Of a DNA stretch of 64,000 bases, positions 1 to 9,100 are shown piece by piece. The notes under the pieces were generated by a model that had not been told where the DNA came from, made no database searches, and worked only from the letters and a program-made list of their open reading frames with translations. Numbering within the stretch: position 1 is the stretch's first letter; every line of letters begins with the position of its first letter. Origin of the DNA: an uncultured Clostridia bacterium (GTDB lineage: Bacteria; Bacillota; Clostridia; Oscillospirales; Ruminococcaceae). Both the position numbers and the translations under genes were made by a program. The stretch spans positions 1 to 64,000 of the forward strand of contig CANQTP010000007.1 in NCBI GenBank assembly GCA_947626755.1, in the 5' to 3' direction.

Positions 1-917
1 ATTGCGGCGTTGTCTCCACAAAGATACAGCGCGGGCATATAAAGCTTGAAGCCCTTCTTTTTGCACTCTTTTTCAAGTAAATTTCTCACCGCTGAATTTG
101 CGGAAACTCCCCCCGCAAGTGCAACTGTTTTATATCCGAACTGTTCCGCAGCGGCGATCGTCCTGCTCACCAGAATTTCCGAAACGGTTTTCTGAAAAGA
201 CGCCGCAAGGTCGTTTTTATTTATTTCAACGCCCTTTTGTTCCGCGTTGTGGGCAATATTTATTACCGCTGTTTTCAGTCCTGAAAATGAAAAATCAAAT
301 TCGCAGCCCGAAATTTTCGGGTGGGGCAAAGTATAAGTATCGGGGTTTCCCGTCTGCGCCGCCTTGTCAATATGAACGCCGCCGGGGTACGGGAATCCAA
401 GAACTCTTGCCGCCTTGTCAAAGGCTTCCCCTGCCGCATCGTCACGAGTTCTGCCGATAACGTGATACTTTGTGTAGTCAAGGACTTCTATAATATGCGA
501 ATGTCCGCCGCTTGCAACAAGGCAGAGGTAAGGCGGTTTAAGGGTTTCGTCCGTGAGGTAATTTGCCGCGATGTGTCCCGCGATATGGTGAACGGGAACG
601 AGAGGTTTCCCGGTCGCCATTGCAAGACCTTTTGCAAAGCTCGTTCCCACAAGCAGTGCACCGATAAGCCCCGGGGCATATGTCACCGCAAACGCATCAA
701 TATCGTCAATGGAACATTCCGCATCCGAAAGCGAACGTTTCACCACGTCAAGAATATTTTCGCAGTGCCGTCTTGAAGCAAGTTCGGGAACTACCCCGCC
801 GAATTTTTTATGCTCCTCAATCTGCGAAGCTACGATATTTGAAAGAATTTTCTTTCCGTCCTCCACAACCGCCGCGGCAGTTTCATCGCAGGAGCTTTCA
901 ATTGCAAGAATTTTCAT
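1..917 (-). CDS. tsaD: tRNA N6-adenosine threonylcarbamoyltransferase TsaD (3' end beyond window)
   Basis: This gene is missing from the ORF track because it runs off the left edge. From ATG at 917 the minus strand reads MKILAIESSCDETAAAVV, the TsaD/Gcp signature, and the last readable codons give CGDNAA, the C-terminal metal-site motif of the ASKHA fold. About 305 codons are visible out of a usual 330-340. TsaD transfers the threonylcarbamoyl group from TC-AMP to A37 of ANN-decoding tRNAs in the cytoplasm, with TsaB, TsaE and the TsaC/Sua5 product. It lies 3 bp downstream of the methyltransferase gene and is probably co-transcribed with it. The family is certain; the C-terminus cannot be judged. 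Confidence 0.97.
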   Translation of the reverse strand, partial: MKILAIESSCDETAAAVVEDGKKILSNIVASQIEEHKKFGGVVPELASRRHCENILDVVKRSLSDAECSIDDIDAFAVTYAPGLIGALLVGTSFAKGLAMATGKPLVPVHHIAGHIAANYLTDETLKPPYLCLVASGGHSHIIEVLDYTKYHVIGRTRDDAAGEAFDKAARVLGFPYPGGVHIDKAAQTGNPDTYTLPHPKISGCEFDFSFSGLKTAVINIAHNAEQKGVEINKNDLAASFQKTVSEILVSRTIAAAEQFGYKTVALAGGVSANSAVRNLLEKECKKKGFKLYMPALYLCGDNAA

Positions 918-920
918 AAT

Positions 921-1571
921 TTATTTTCCTTTTTGACCGATAATAATTGTTGTATTTCCCATTCTGAAAACTTTGCGGACATTTTCAAATCCCGCGTTTT
1001 CAAAAAGCAATATCTGATTTTCAATTGTGCAGGGCGTGTCAAAATGATAAAATTCATTTTCGGGAATGTTCATTTCCGCGCGGAACTTTTTATTTTCTGC
1101 AAAGCAACGATCCTCTTCGTCCTGCGTTTCGACCATGTAGTCGCATTCGATATAAACGCCGCTGTTTTCAAGCGAAGAATATATCCGTTTATAAAGTTCA
1201 AGTTTATTTTCTTTTGGAAAATGGTGCATTGTCTGAAAAGAAACAGCGGCGTCAAATTTATTTTCTTCAAAACTTGTTCTGAAATAGTCACCGCAGATAA
1301 GCACAATATCCTTATCGGAAAATTTCACCGCAAGTCTTTCAAGCATTTTCATTGTAAGGTCAATTCCCGTAACGGACATATGCGGGAATTTTTTGAAAAT
1401 TTCCTCAAGTTCAAGTCCCGTTCCGCAGCCGAGATCGAGGAGCGTTTTTGTATTCTGTGGGATAAGTTCAGCCATTTCCGAATATGCTTCTTTACAGCCG
1501 ATAACTTCGTTCAGCATATGTTCATCATAACCGTTTACACGCCGTTCAAAGAATTCGTTCATTTTCTCCAT
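921..1571 (-). CDS. class I SAM-dependent methyltransferase
   Basis: This 216-residue protein has the class I methyltransferase motif I (LLDLGCGTGLELEEI, about residues 44-58), an acidic motif II (VTGIDLT) and a motif IV-like stretch around FDAAVSFQTMHHF. That is the usual layout of a small-molecule or UbiE/Tam-like methyltransferase. The substrate cannot be deduced. The ATG at 1571 is preceded by AAGGTGATAAT, a usable ribosome binding site. The gene has its own promoter at 1589-1617 and is followed after 3 bp by tsaD, so the two form a small operon. The link with tsaD may be only transcriptional. Confidence 0.85.
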   Translation of the reverse strand: MEKMNEFFERRVNGYDEHMLNEVIGCKEAYSEMAELIPQNTKTLLDLGCGTGLELEEIFKKFPHMSVTGIDLTMKMLERLAVKFSDKDIVLICGDYFRTSFEENKFDAAVSFQTMHHFPKENKLELYKRIYSSLENSGVYIECDYMVETQDEEDRCFAENKKFRAEMNIPENEFYHFDTPCTIENQILLFENAGFENVRKVFRMGNTTIIIGQKGK

Positions 1572-1588
1572 ATTATCACCTTAAAATA

Positions 1589-1617
1589 ATTTTACCACAT
1601 TTCCCCGGATTTTGCAA
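1589..1617 (-). promoter_or_regulatory. promoter of the methyltransferase-tsaD operon
   Basis: On the minus strand, TTGCAA (1612-1617) and TAAAAT (1589-1594) are separated by 17 bp, with TGG just before the -10. It sits 18 bp upstream of the methyltransferase start. Confidence 0.7.
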
Positions 1618-1630
1618 TAGCTTTTGGAAA

Positions 1631-1674
1631 TAAAGAAAGAAAAACCGAAAGCCCCCGCAACGGGAGCTCTCGGT
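1631..1674 (-). terminator. Rho-independent terminator of the HtrA gene
   Basis: Read on the minus strand, ACCGAGAGCTCCCG (1674-1661) pairs with CGGGGGCTTTCGGT (1657-1644) across a 3-nt loop, with two G-U pairs. The stem is followed by TTTTTCTTTCTTT. It lies 48 bp after the stop of the protease gene. Confidence 0.9.
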
Positions 1675-1721
1675 CTTTACAAAGAAAGGAAGTATTGAAA
1701 GAAGGAAGCATTCAGAGTTAA

Positions 1722-3089
1722 TTATTCATCCGTCTCCACAGGAGTTTCGTCAAGAACTATCTCAATGTCGATATTATCATCATCTCTTGCAAGTGTGACT
1801 GTCATTGTTTCACCGGGTTTATGACGGTTCTTGGCTGCTACAAGTTCATTCATACTGCTAATGTCCTTGCCGTCTGCCGCAACTATAACATCGCCTTCCG
1901 CAATTCCTGCCGAAGCAGCACATGAATCCGCTTCGACTGAAACTACCATTACGCCTTCATCAACGGGAAGATTATAGTAACGCTGTACCGCAGGAGTAAT
2001 GTCCGTTCCTGTAATTCCGATCTTGGGAGTGGAAACATATCCCTTGTTCATAAGATCGTCAAGTATGGGCATTGCATCTGTTATAGGGATCGCAAAACCA
2101 ACGCTGTCAACATTTGCGCCGCCGATCTTTGAAGATGTTATTCCCACAACTTCGCCTTTGCTGTTAAGAAGCGGACCGCCCGAGTTGCCGTTGTTGATAG
2201 CCGCATCGGTCTGGATAAGCGTCATGGTAGCAGTGCCGCCGTTTGAAAGTTCGGTGGTAAGCTCTTTTTCAAGTCCCGAGATCATTCCGCCCGAAGCTGA
2301 AAGTCCCAGTCCGAGAGGATAACCAAGGGTAATTGCTCTTTCACCCATGACAAGCTTGTCGCTGTCGCCGATAACCGCGGGGATAAGTCCCTTCGCGTCT
2401 ATTTTAAGGAGCGCAAGGTCTGTGTTTTCATCATAACCGATTATCTCCGCTTCATGTTCGGACTCGTCCGACATTGTAACGACTACCTTGTCCGCCTTGA
2501 CGGTCTTTGACTCTACATTATATCCGCCGTTGAAAAAGCTGAACGGGTTGTCGTAGAATGAATCTGCTCCGCCTGTGGAGACAAGTTCATCATATGTGGT
2601 CTGGATAACGTGACAGTTGGTGATGATATATCCGTCCGAGGAGAGGACGATTCCTGTAGCAGTTCCCTGCTGTTCCGCTTCTGTGAAAGTTGAGGAAATA
2701 AGCACTACCGAAGGAGTTGCCTTCTTGATTATCTCGGGATCGGTAAGTTCATCGCTGTCCTTGGAATCAATATTGAGAAGATTTCCCAGTGAAGTGTCCT
2801 CATCGCCTTCATTGGTCTGGGGGATAGCGGTCACAGTCTCGATCCTGCTTGATGTTTCCTCGGTCTCGGAAGCTGTTTCCGAAATTGTCTGCTGCTCGGT
2901 ATCAGTGTCCATCGAATTTGCAATATATGAACCTCCGAATCCTGCCGCTCCGCCTACAAGCGCCATGGAAAGAACCATTGCTGCAGCTTTTGCGGCTTTC
3001 TTTCCTCCGCCGTTCTTGGGAGGCTCGGGCTCTTCGGGAGTATAGCTTGCAGTGTAAGTATAGTTATTTTCATTATTGTTTTCGTACAT
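1722..3089 (-). CDS. HtrA/DegP-type membrane-anchored serine protease with PDZ domain
   Basis: This 455-residue protein has a short cytoplasmic N-terminus and one membrane segment at about residues 34-58. An acidic Ser/Thr-rich linker, a trypsin-like S1C protease domain and one C-terminal PDZ domain (about 350-445) follow. The catalytic triad is visible as His160 (TNCHVI), Asp224 (ENTDLALLKI) and Ser303 (GNSGGPLL). Proteins of this architecture (HtrA/HtrB/YyxA of Firmicutes) degrade or refold damaged proteins at the outer face of the membrane. The gene stands alone, with its own promoter and a strong terminator. Which HtrA paralogue it matches cannot be said, so no symbol is given. Confidence 0.95.
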   Translation of the reverse strand: MYENNNENNYTYTASYTPEEPEPPKNGGGKKAAKAAAMVLSMALVGGAAGFGGSYIANSMDTDTEQQTISETASETEETSSRIETVTAIPQTNEGDEDTSLGNLLNIDSKDSDELTDPEIIKKATPSVVLISSTFTEAEQQGTATGIVLSSDGYIITNCHVIQTTYDELVSTGGADSFYDNPFSFFNGGYNVESKTVKADKVVVTMSDESEHEAEIIGYDENTDLALLKIDAKGLIPAVIGDSDKLVMGERAITLGYPLGLGLSASGGMISGLEKELTTELSNGGTATMTLIQTDAAINNGNSGGPLLNSKGEVVGITSSKIGGANVDSVGFAIPITDAMPILDDLMNKGYVSTPKIGITGTDITPAVQRYYNLPVDEGVMVVSVEADSCAASAGIAEGDVIVAADGKDISSMNELVAAKNRHKPGETMTVTLARDDDNIDIEIVLDETPVETDE

Positions 3090-3155
3090 ATAAATTCCAC
3101 CTTTTCTGCGTCCGAATAAATCGGATATGTTTTTTGTTTACAGTTACATTGTAAT

Positions 3156-3186
3156 ATTATATTGTGTAAAATGTGTGAAATGTCAA
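3156..3186 (-). promoter_or_regulatory. probable promoter of the HtrA gene
   Basis: Minus-strand TTGACA (3186-3181) and TATAAT (3161-3156) are both perfect hexamers, but the spacer is 19 bp. Long spacers usually lower basal activity or call for an activator. The start codon is 67 bp downstream. Confidence 0.55.
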
Positions 3187-3261
3187 CGAAAGATATTTAA
3201 AATACTGTGTAATTAAAATCAACATTATTTTACCTTAACATCACCGAAACTGCCGATATTT

Positions 3262-4323
3262 TCACAAAATCGGTCTCCGCCACGTAATTTCCGCGATCTT
3301 TGCCGAAAGCTTTTCCGCGGCTTTGCGGTGGGTCACGAAGTTTGGATGTTTTTCCGAACCAATGCCGTCCTCGGGCTTCTGAACGTCCAGCCTTAACGCA
3401 AATATTCTGCTGTCACCAATCTCCCGCACCGCGTTCTCAATGTTCGGGAACAGCTCGTCTCCCATCATTCCGAGAACACATATTATATACGGGTCGGGAT
3501 TCTTCTTTCTTATGTTCCCGATAAAATCTTTATATGCTTTCTCAAATCCACGTAAACGTTCGGGAATATCCTTTGTATAAGTCGCATCGTTAGTCCCGAG
3601 GTTCACAACTATCACATCGGGACGGAATTTTTCAAAATCCCAAGGAATATGCTCCTCTATGCCCAACGTTCCTTCAATGCCTATGTCGGTGTAGTCGTAA
3701 AGCATGGGCATTACCCAGCCGTCATTGATATTGCCGTCACTTGTGGAACTTGAATAAACGCCGATACTGCTCCATGAAATTAAATTGAAGTCCGCTCCGA
3801 AACGCCGCGCCGTCAGCGCAGCATAGTTTATGCAGGGATTTTCCGTTTCAGTGCGGAAACCTTCCGTTTCGTCCTTGCCTTCGATCCCGAAACCGCAGGT
3901 AATGCTGTCACCTACAAATTCAATTTTCATTTCCCGCGGCTCTGTGGGAGAAATTTCCCCGTCCGCGGAAATGCTCTTTATTCCGATCTTGTCAAACGCC
4001 GACTCGGAAAGCTTAACTATGCGTATCTTCACTGTTTCCGCACTGTCGCTTCTGTAAATTTCATACTCCGACGTTCCCGACTCCACCGCAAAGCGTTTCC
4101 GCGGCGTTTCCTCATCATTTACAAAAACAGCCATATAGCCTTGGAAAATGCCTTTCCAAGGCTCGTCCAAAGTCCAGTCCGTCCACAGTTCCGCGGAAAG
4201 TTCCCTGCCCGTGAACATGAACTCAATTCCCGAACAGCTCCAGCTGAGATAGCGTGTATTGTCACGGAACAGCGTTCTGCCCAGAGCGCGGACTGTTCTA
4301 TCATCGGCGAAAAAATTTTTCAT
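3262..4323 (-). CDS. CE2-like SGNH/GDSL carbohydrate esterase
   Basis: The protein has 353 residues. The N-terminal third (FTGRELSAEL onward) resembles the jelly-roll domain of carbohydrate esterase family 2. It is followed by an SGNH hydrolase domain with the nucleophile in VGDSIT (Ser140), the Asn block in NLGTND, and the His block KHPNFVTH near residues 325-332. CE2 enzymes remove O-acetyl groups from xylan or glucomannan and may transfer acetyl groups to glucose C6. No signal peptide or membrane segment is visible, so it should act in the cytoplasm on imported acetylated sugars, unlike secreted relatives. It is the last gene of the ABC-transporter operon, 19 bp after the thioesterase gene. 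The substrate is inferred from the family. Confidence 0.82.
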   Translation of the reverse strand: MKNFFADDRTVRALGRTLFRDNTRYLSWSCSGIEFMFTGRELSAELWTDWTLDEPWKGIFQGYMAVFVNDEETPRKRFAVESGTSEYEIYRSDSAETVKIRIVKLSESAFDKIGIKSISADGEISPTEPREMKIEFVGDSITCGFGIEGKDETEGFRTETENPCINYAALTARRFGADFNLISWSSIGVYSSSTSDGNINDGWVMPMLYDYTDIGIEGTLGIEEHIPWDFEKFRPDVIVVNLGTNDATYTKDIPERLRGFEKAYKDFIGNIRKKNPDPYIICVLGMMGDELFPNIENAVREIGDSRIFALRLDVQKPEDGIGSEKHPNFVTHRKAAEKLSAKIAEITWRRPIL

Positions 4324-4342
4324 TGAAATACCCCTTTATATT

Positions 4343-4786
4343 TTATTCGGGAATTTCCCTTATATCCATGTTGACATAGTCGTTAAAAACTTTGTAAATT
4401 TCGGGAAAGTCTCTTTTCACCCGCACAGGCTTCAGGTCAAGATCCGTAAAGCAGTGCTTCGTCTCCCCCGTTGTGAGAAGCGTTCCGTCCGCCTTGTTTA
4501 TAACTTCATATGAAACGGTCATTTTAAAACCGTTATATTCGGTAATTTTCGGAATAATTATAACTCTGTCCCCGAAACGCGCAGACGACTTGTATTCGCA
4601 GGACGCTCCCAGAACTATTATCATGATCCCCATATCTTCCATTTTGTCGTAGGAAAATCCCACCTGCTCGAGGAAATCCACCCTTGCGTCCTCAAACCAG
4701 CGTACATAATTGGAGTGGTGAACTATCCCCATCTGATCCGTTTCGTAATAGCTTACCCTGTGTTCGTAAAGTTTTATCTTCTGCAT
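4343..4786 (-). CDS. hot-dog fold acyl-CoA thioesterase (YbgC/4HBT type)
   Basis: This 147-residue protein carries the YbgC/4-hydroxybenzoyl-CoA thioesterase signature YYETDQMGIVHHSNYVRWFE near the N-terminus, including the catalytic Asp of DQMG. The whole length fits a single hot-dog domain. It should hydrolyse short- or medium-chain acyl-CoA in the cytoplasm. It lies between the PASTA/serine-hydrolase gene (24 bp upstream) and the CE2-like esterase (19 bp downstream), all on the minus strand. Why an acyl-CoA thioesterase shares this operon is unclear; recycling of acyl groups is one possibility. Confidence 0.88.
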   Translation of the reverse strand: MQKIKLYEHRVSYYETDQMGIVHHSNYVRWFEDARVDFLEQVGFSYDKMEDMGIMIIVLGASCEYKSSARFGDRVIIIPKITEYNGFKMTVSYEVINKADGTLLTTGETKHCFTDLDLKPVRVKRDFPEIYKVFNDYVNMDIREIPE

Positions 4787-4810
4787 TTTATCATTTCCTT
4801 ATATAAAATA

Positions 4811-6169
4811 TTAATCGGCAATATCTTCCTCATCAATACCCGGTATCTCATCGGAAGGTATGCTGCCGCTGTTTTCATTTTCTGATGGTATGCCGCCGTT
4901 TTCGGCATAAATGTTTCTGAAAATTTCGTGAAACATATCCGTTGCCGCCGCAGCGTTTATGAAAGGCTCCGTATCCGCAGTTTCACCCGTTCCGCGGCTG
5001 TACATCACAAGGATATATTCATTCCCTTCTCCGCCCGAAACAATAGCGCACTCGCCTAACGTGTAGTAATCTTCCTGCGGCAGAAAGCCGTACTTTTCCG
5101 CAATTTCCTTATCCGGAAGTGCGGAAGAAAACATATCATAATCGGTGTTTGTCATGCAGTCATGCATAAACCCGCCGTTTTCATTCTGATGTATGAAATT
5201 GCAGATCTCCTTGAAATAAACTGCGGATTCTCTTGCCGTCAGTCTGAACCAGTAATTGTCCTTCGTCATTCTCTGGGGAAGTCCCAGACTTGCAGCGTAG
5301 CTGTTGAATTTTTCATATCCGATATAGTTGTAAAGCATTTTGTAAGCGGTGTTGTCGCTTTTCACAAGAGCCGCTTCTATAAGTTCCCGAACGGTAAATT
5401 TTGTCCCAACAGGCTTCCCGCCGATAAGCTCCGAAGGGCTGTTGAGCATTTCCTCCGTCATTTCATACTCCGCATCAAGATCCACAGATCCGTCAAGAAT
5501 GCTCCTTGCGTAAATTGCCTTTATGATACTTCCTGCCGAAAATCTTTCGTCCGCGTTGTACTCCATGCTGCACCCCGTGGACGTGTCATAATATAAATAG
5601 CTCACATCTACGCCAAACGGACGGAGTATATCATAAAGTTCATTGTAAATATCCTCAAACATTGGGTCGTTAATGTCAAATCCCGGTGAACTGAGTTCAA
5701 CTTCCTCATCGGGAATGTATTTTTCAAATTCCGCCGCGGCATTCCCTACAGCTGCCGCGGCGGTTTCGGAAACAGTCTCTTCCGTCACGGGAGTATCAGC
5801 CGTTTCAGCGACCGTAACGGCAGTTTCGGAAGTTTCCGCGCCGCTGCTTACAACAACTTCCACTTCCGAACCCCTTGCACATTCTTCCCCCGCTTCAATG
5901 CTCTGGGAAATGACTGCGCCTTCGGAATATTCTTCCGAATACTCCCTGCCGCTTTCTTTTATGACTATAAGGTCTTTGTAATAATCCGCCGCTTCCTCAT
6001 AGCTGTAACCCACAAGGTCGGGCATAAGGATCATCTCATCTTTTTTCTCTATACCGCCGCTGTCCGTTCTGAAAACAGTGTAATACCCGATCCCGCCCAT
6101 AATAAGAAGCGAAACGAGAATGATCATTACACTTATGAGTTTTTCGTAAACTATCTCCGATCTTAACAT
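4811..6169 (-). CDS. membrane-anchored PASTA-domain protein with class A beta-lactamase-like serine hydrolase
   Basis: This 452-residue protein has a membrane anchor at about residues 11-33 and one PASTA repeat at about 46-110 (starts MPDLVGYSYEEA). A Thr/Glu/Ala-rich linker leads to a serine-hydrolase domain of the class A beta-lactamase/transpeptidase fold. The motifs SIIK (Ser214/Lys217) and SDN (271-273) are present. A clear KTG is not found: the expected strand reads VSGGEG. PASTA repeats bind muropeptides or uncrosslinked peptidoglycan, so the protein probably acts on, or senses, the cell wall outside the membrane. It follows the ABC permease by 24 bp. It could be an active hydrolase with an altered third motif or a binding-only protein. 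Confidence 0.85.
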   Translation of the reverse strand: MLRSEIVYEKLISVMIILVSLLIMGGIGYYTVFRTDSGGIEKKDEMILMPDLVGYSYEEAADYYKDLIVIKESGREYSEEYSEGAVISQSIEAGEECARGSEVEVVVSSGAETSETAVTVAETADTPVTEETVSETAAAAVGNAAAEFEKYIPDEEVELSSPGFDINDPMFEDIYNELYDILRPFGVDVSYLYYDTSTGCSMEYNADERFSAGSIIKAIYARSILDGSVDLDAEYEMTEEMLNSPSELIGGKPVGTKFTVRELIEAALVKSDNTAYKMLYNYIGYEKFNSYAASLGLPQRMTKDNYWFRLTARESAVYFKEICNFIHQNENGGFMHDCMTNTDYDMFSSALPDKEIAEKYGFLPQEDYYTLGECAIVSGGEGNEYILVMYSRGTGETADTEPFINAAAATDMFHEIFRNIYAENGGIPSENENSGSIPSDEIPGIDEEDIAD

Positions 6170-6193
6170 TCCGCAGACCCTCCATGCAGAAAA

Positions 6194-9100
6194 TTACTCT
6201 ATTGCTTTTAACGATGTCGCCATATCTATTTTTTTCAGACGGAAATACAGCGTTATGTTCACCAGAAGCGCAAACGCCAGCGTAAGCGCAGCCGCCGCCA
6301 AAAAGCAGTAAACGGGTATTCCCGGCGCAAACATCACCGCATCGACTTCAGCCGTTTTTACAACGAATTTTTCAAGGAATATCCCCAGAACCAGTCCCGC
6401 AGCCGTACCCATAAGCGTTGAGACCATGTTTTCCCTGTAAATATACGCCGCCACTTCTCCGTCATAGAATCCCAGAACTTTTATTGTTGCAAGTTCGCGG
6501 ATACGCTCGTTTACGTTGATGTTTGAAAGGTTGAACAGCACTACGAACGCAAGCGCTCCCGCCGAAACGATTATTGCCACAACTATCAGCGAAAGACTGT
6601 CCACAAGGTCGCGGAACTTGTCTCCGCCGTCTTCGGAATATGTCACCGCAAGAACATCGTCATTTTGCAGCAGCTTTTCCGAAAGTTCGTCCGAACGCTC
6701 CGTATCGGTCATGTCAAGCAGGAACATATTCCCCGAAAATCCGTCCATGCCGAGCTTGTTGTAAGTCTCTTTCGTCATATATGCGTAATTGAAAGTGTAG
6801 TTCTCGCAGATGGCGTCCACCGCAACAGGAACGGTGCTTTCCCCGAAATATACCCTGTCATTCACCGAAACGCCTAAAAGCCGTGCAAGCTTTTCGCCGA
6901 TAATAACGCCGCCGCCAAGCGAAACGGGAGCTTTCCCAACACGTTCGTGCAGGTCTATGAAATCTCCGAAATTATCATTCGTATCGGGAACCAGAAGGTA
7001 AGTTTCATAACTGTCGCCGTCAACGTTGCGGATATCCTCTGTGATCTGCATTACAAGCTTGCTTTCGCTGACGATCCCCGAATCCGCACAGTCGGCGGAA
7101 ACAGCTTCATAATCGGCTTCTCCGTCACTGTCGTCAACTGCGGCAATTGCATCATACCTGAAAATATCCCCGTACTGACGATCCACAATAGCGGTGATGG
7201 ATTCCCGCAAGCCGAATCCCGTCAGCAGGAGCGCGGTACAGCCCGCAATCCCTATTACCGTCATAAGCAAACGAGCCTTGTATCTGAAAAGATTGCGGTA
7301 TGTGACTTTGGTGGTAAATTTAAGACGTTTCCAGATAAATCCTATACGTTCCAGAAGAATACGCTTGCCGTCCTTTGGCGGCTTGGGACGCATAAGCTGT
7401 GCGGGGCAGGAAACAAGTTCCTGCCTGCTTGCGTAAAGTGAGGAAAGTCCCGTGCAAAGGCACGCCGCCACAATGCAGCCTATGGCGTAATCCCAGCGGA
7501 ATTCCGAAATAAGATAGGGCTGGCTGTACATACTCTGATAGCAGACGAAAATTACCCGCGGCAGCGTGTTAAAACCTATCAGCAGCCCGATAAATCCTCC
7601 CGGAATGCTTGCTGCCATAGCGTAAAGTATATACTGGGAAATTATAGTAAATCTGCTGTAACCAAGTGCTTTGAGAGTTCCTATCTCGGTGCGCTGTTCC
7701 TCGACCATACGTGTCATTGTAGTCCAGCAGACAAGTGCCGCAACAAGAATGAAGAATATGGGGAAAACCGCCGCTATGGCGTCAACGCGTTCGCAGTCCT
7801 CGGCATAGTGGGAATAGTAGGGATTGTATTCGCGGTCGAAAACATACCATTCCGCATCGTCCACCGCATCATGAGCTTCCTGCTCCGCATCGGCAATTTC
7901 CTGTTTTCCGTCGGCAATCTCCGTGCGGGCGTCCTCAAGTTCGGCTTTTCCGTCCGCAAGTTCCGCTTTTGCATCTTCAAGCTCGGCTTTTCCGTCTGCA
8001 ATTTCCTGCTTTGCATCTTCAATTTCCTGTCTGCCGCTTGCAAGTTCGGCTTCTGCATTGTCAAGTTCGGTCTTTGCATTGTCAAGCCGGATCCTCGACT
8101 CCGCAAGTGTGTTTTCCAGTTCACGAGCCTGTGCGGAAATTCCCGCCGCGTATTGGGAAATTCCCTGTCCCGCCGCTGTTTTGGCATCATCATCATATCC
8201 GGGCGGAGTCATCATATACGCCGTAAGAAGCTGTTTCAGCGTATCATCAACAGTGAAAAGTCCGCCTGTTTCCAGTGTGGAAACAACTTCATTCACCGCA
8301 TTTTCGTCCGTAACGGAACTGTTTCCGTAAGCAGCAACAATGCCGTTCAGGTATTCCGCAAGACCGTCAAGGGCGGGAACCGCTTCAAGACCGTTGTTAT
8401 ACTCCTCTTCGCCGTCGGCAAGTTCTTTTCTGCCGTCGGCGATCTCCTTTTCGGCGTCTGCAAGTTTTGCTTCGTTTTCGGCAATTTCCGCTTCGCCGTC
8501 TGCAATTTCCTTCTCGTGATCGGCAATTTCCTTTTCACCGTCGGAAATTTCCCGCTCGCCGTCCGCAAGTTCCTTTTCCGCATCGGCAAGTTCGGCTTTG
8601 GCATCGTCTATTTCCTCATAGGCTTCGTCCAGAATAATGCCTTTTCTATGCTCGATCTGCGTTTCCGCAAGCTTTTCAAGAACTTTGGTATTCTTTTCAA
8701 CAATGTTTTCGTATTCTTCGGTGTACGGGTCAACGCCGTCAGCTTCCGCAAGGCTTATGTAAACGTCCGTATAGATGTCGTAGGCAAAATTTTCCTCGGG
8801 AATGAGCAGCCAGCCGTTTATAACGCCGTTGCCTATGGAAGCGTTTCCCCGCTCGTAAGCTATGTAAACGGGAGATTTCGCCTTGCCCACAATTGTAAAT
8901 TCCGTATTTGAAAGATAGTCGGAAATTTCCCTGTCATCACCTGTTTTCAGGACGATCTTATCCCCCACGTTCGGAGTGGACGCGTTAAAGAAGCGTTCGT
9001 CCGCAATGATCTCATCGGGGGCTTCGGGAAGCCGTCCTTCCACAAGATACGGCTTGTTTATGCCGCTGTCAGGGTCGTAGGAATAAACTTTCAGGATCTT

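Noticed and set aside
7850-8620. Possible CRISPR-like or satellite repeat from periodic DNA
   Set aside because: The 21-bp periodicity is coding (heptad coiled coil) inside an intact permease, without spacers.
7808-8911. 367-codon plus-strand ORF opposite the coiled-coil permease
   Set aside because: Its Phe-rich repetitive translation mirrors the heptad repeats of the permease; no start signal.
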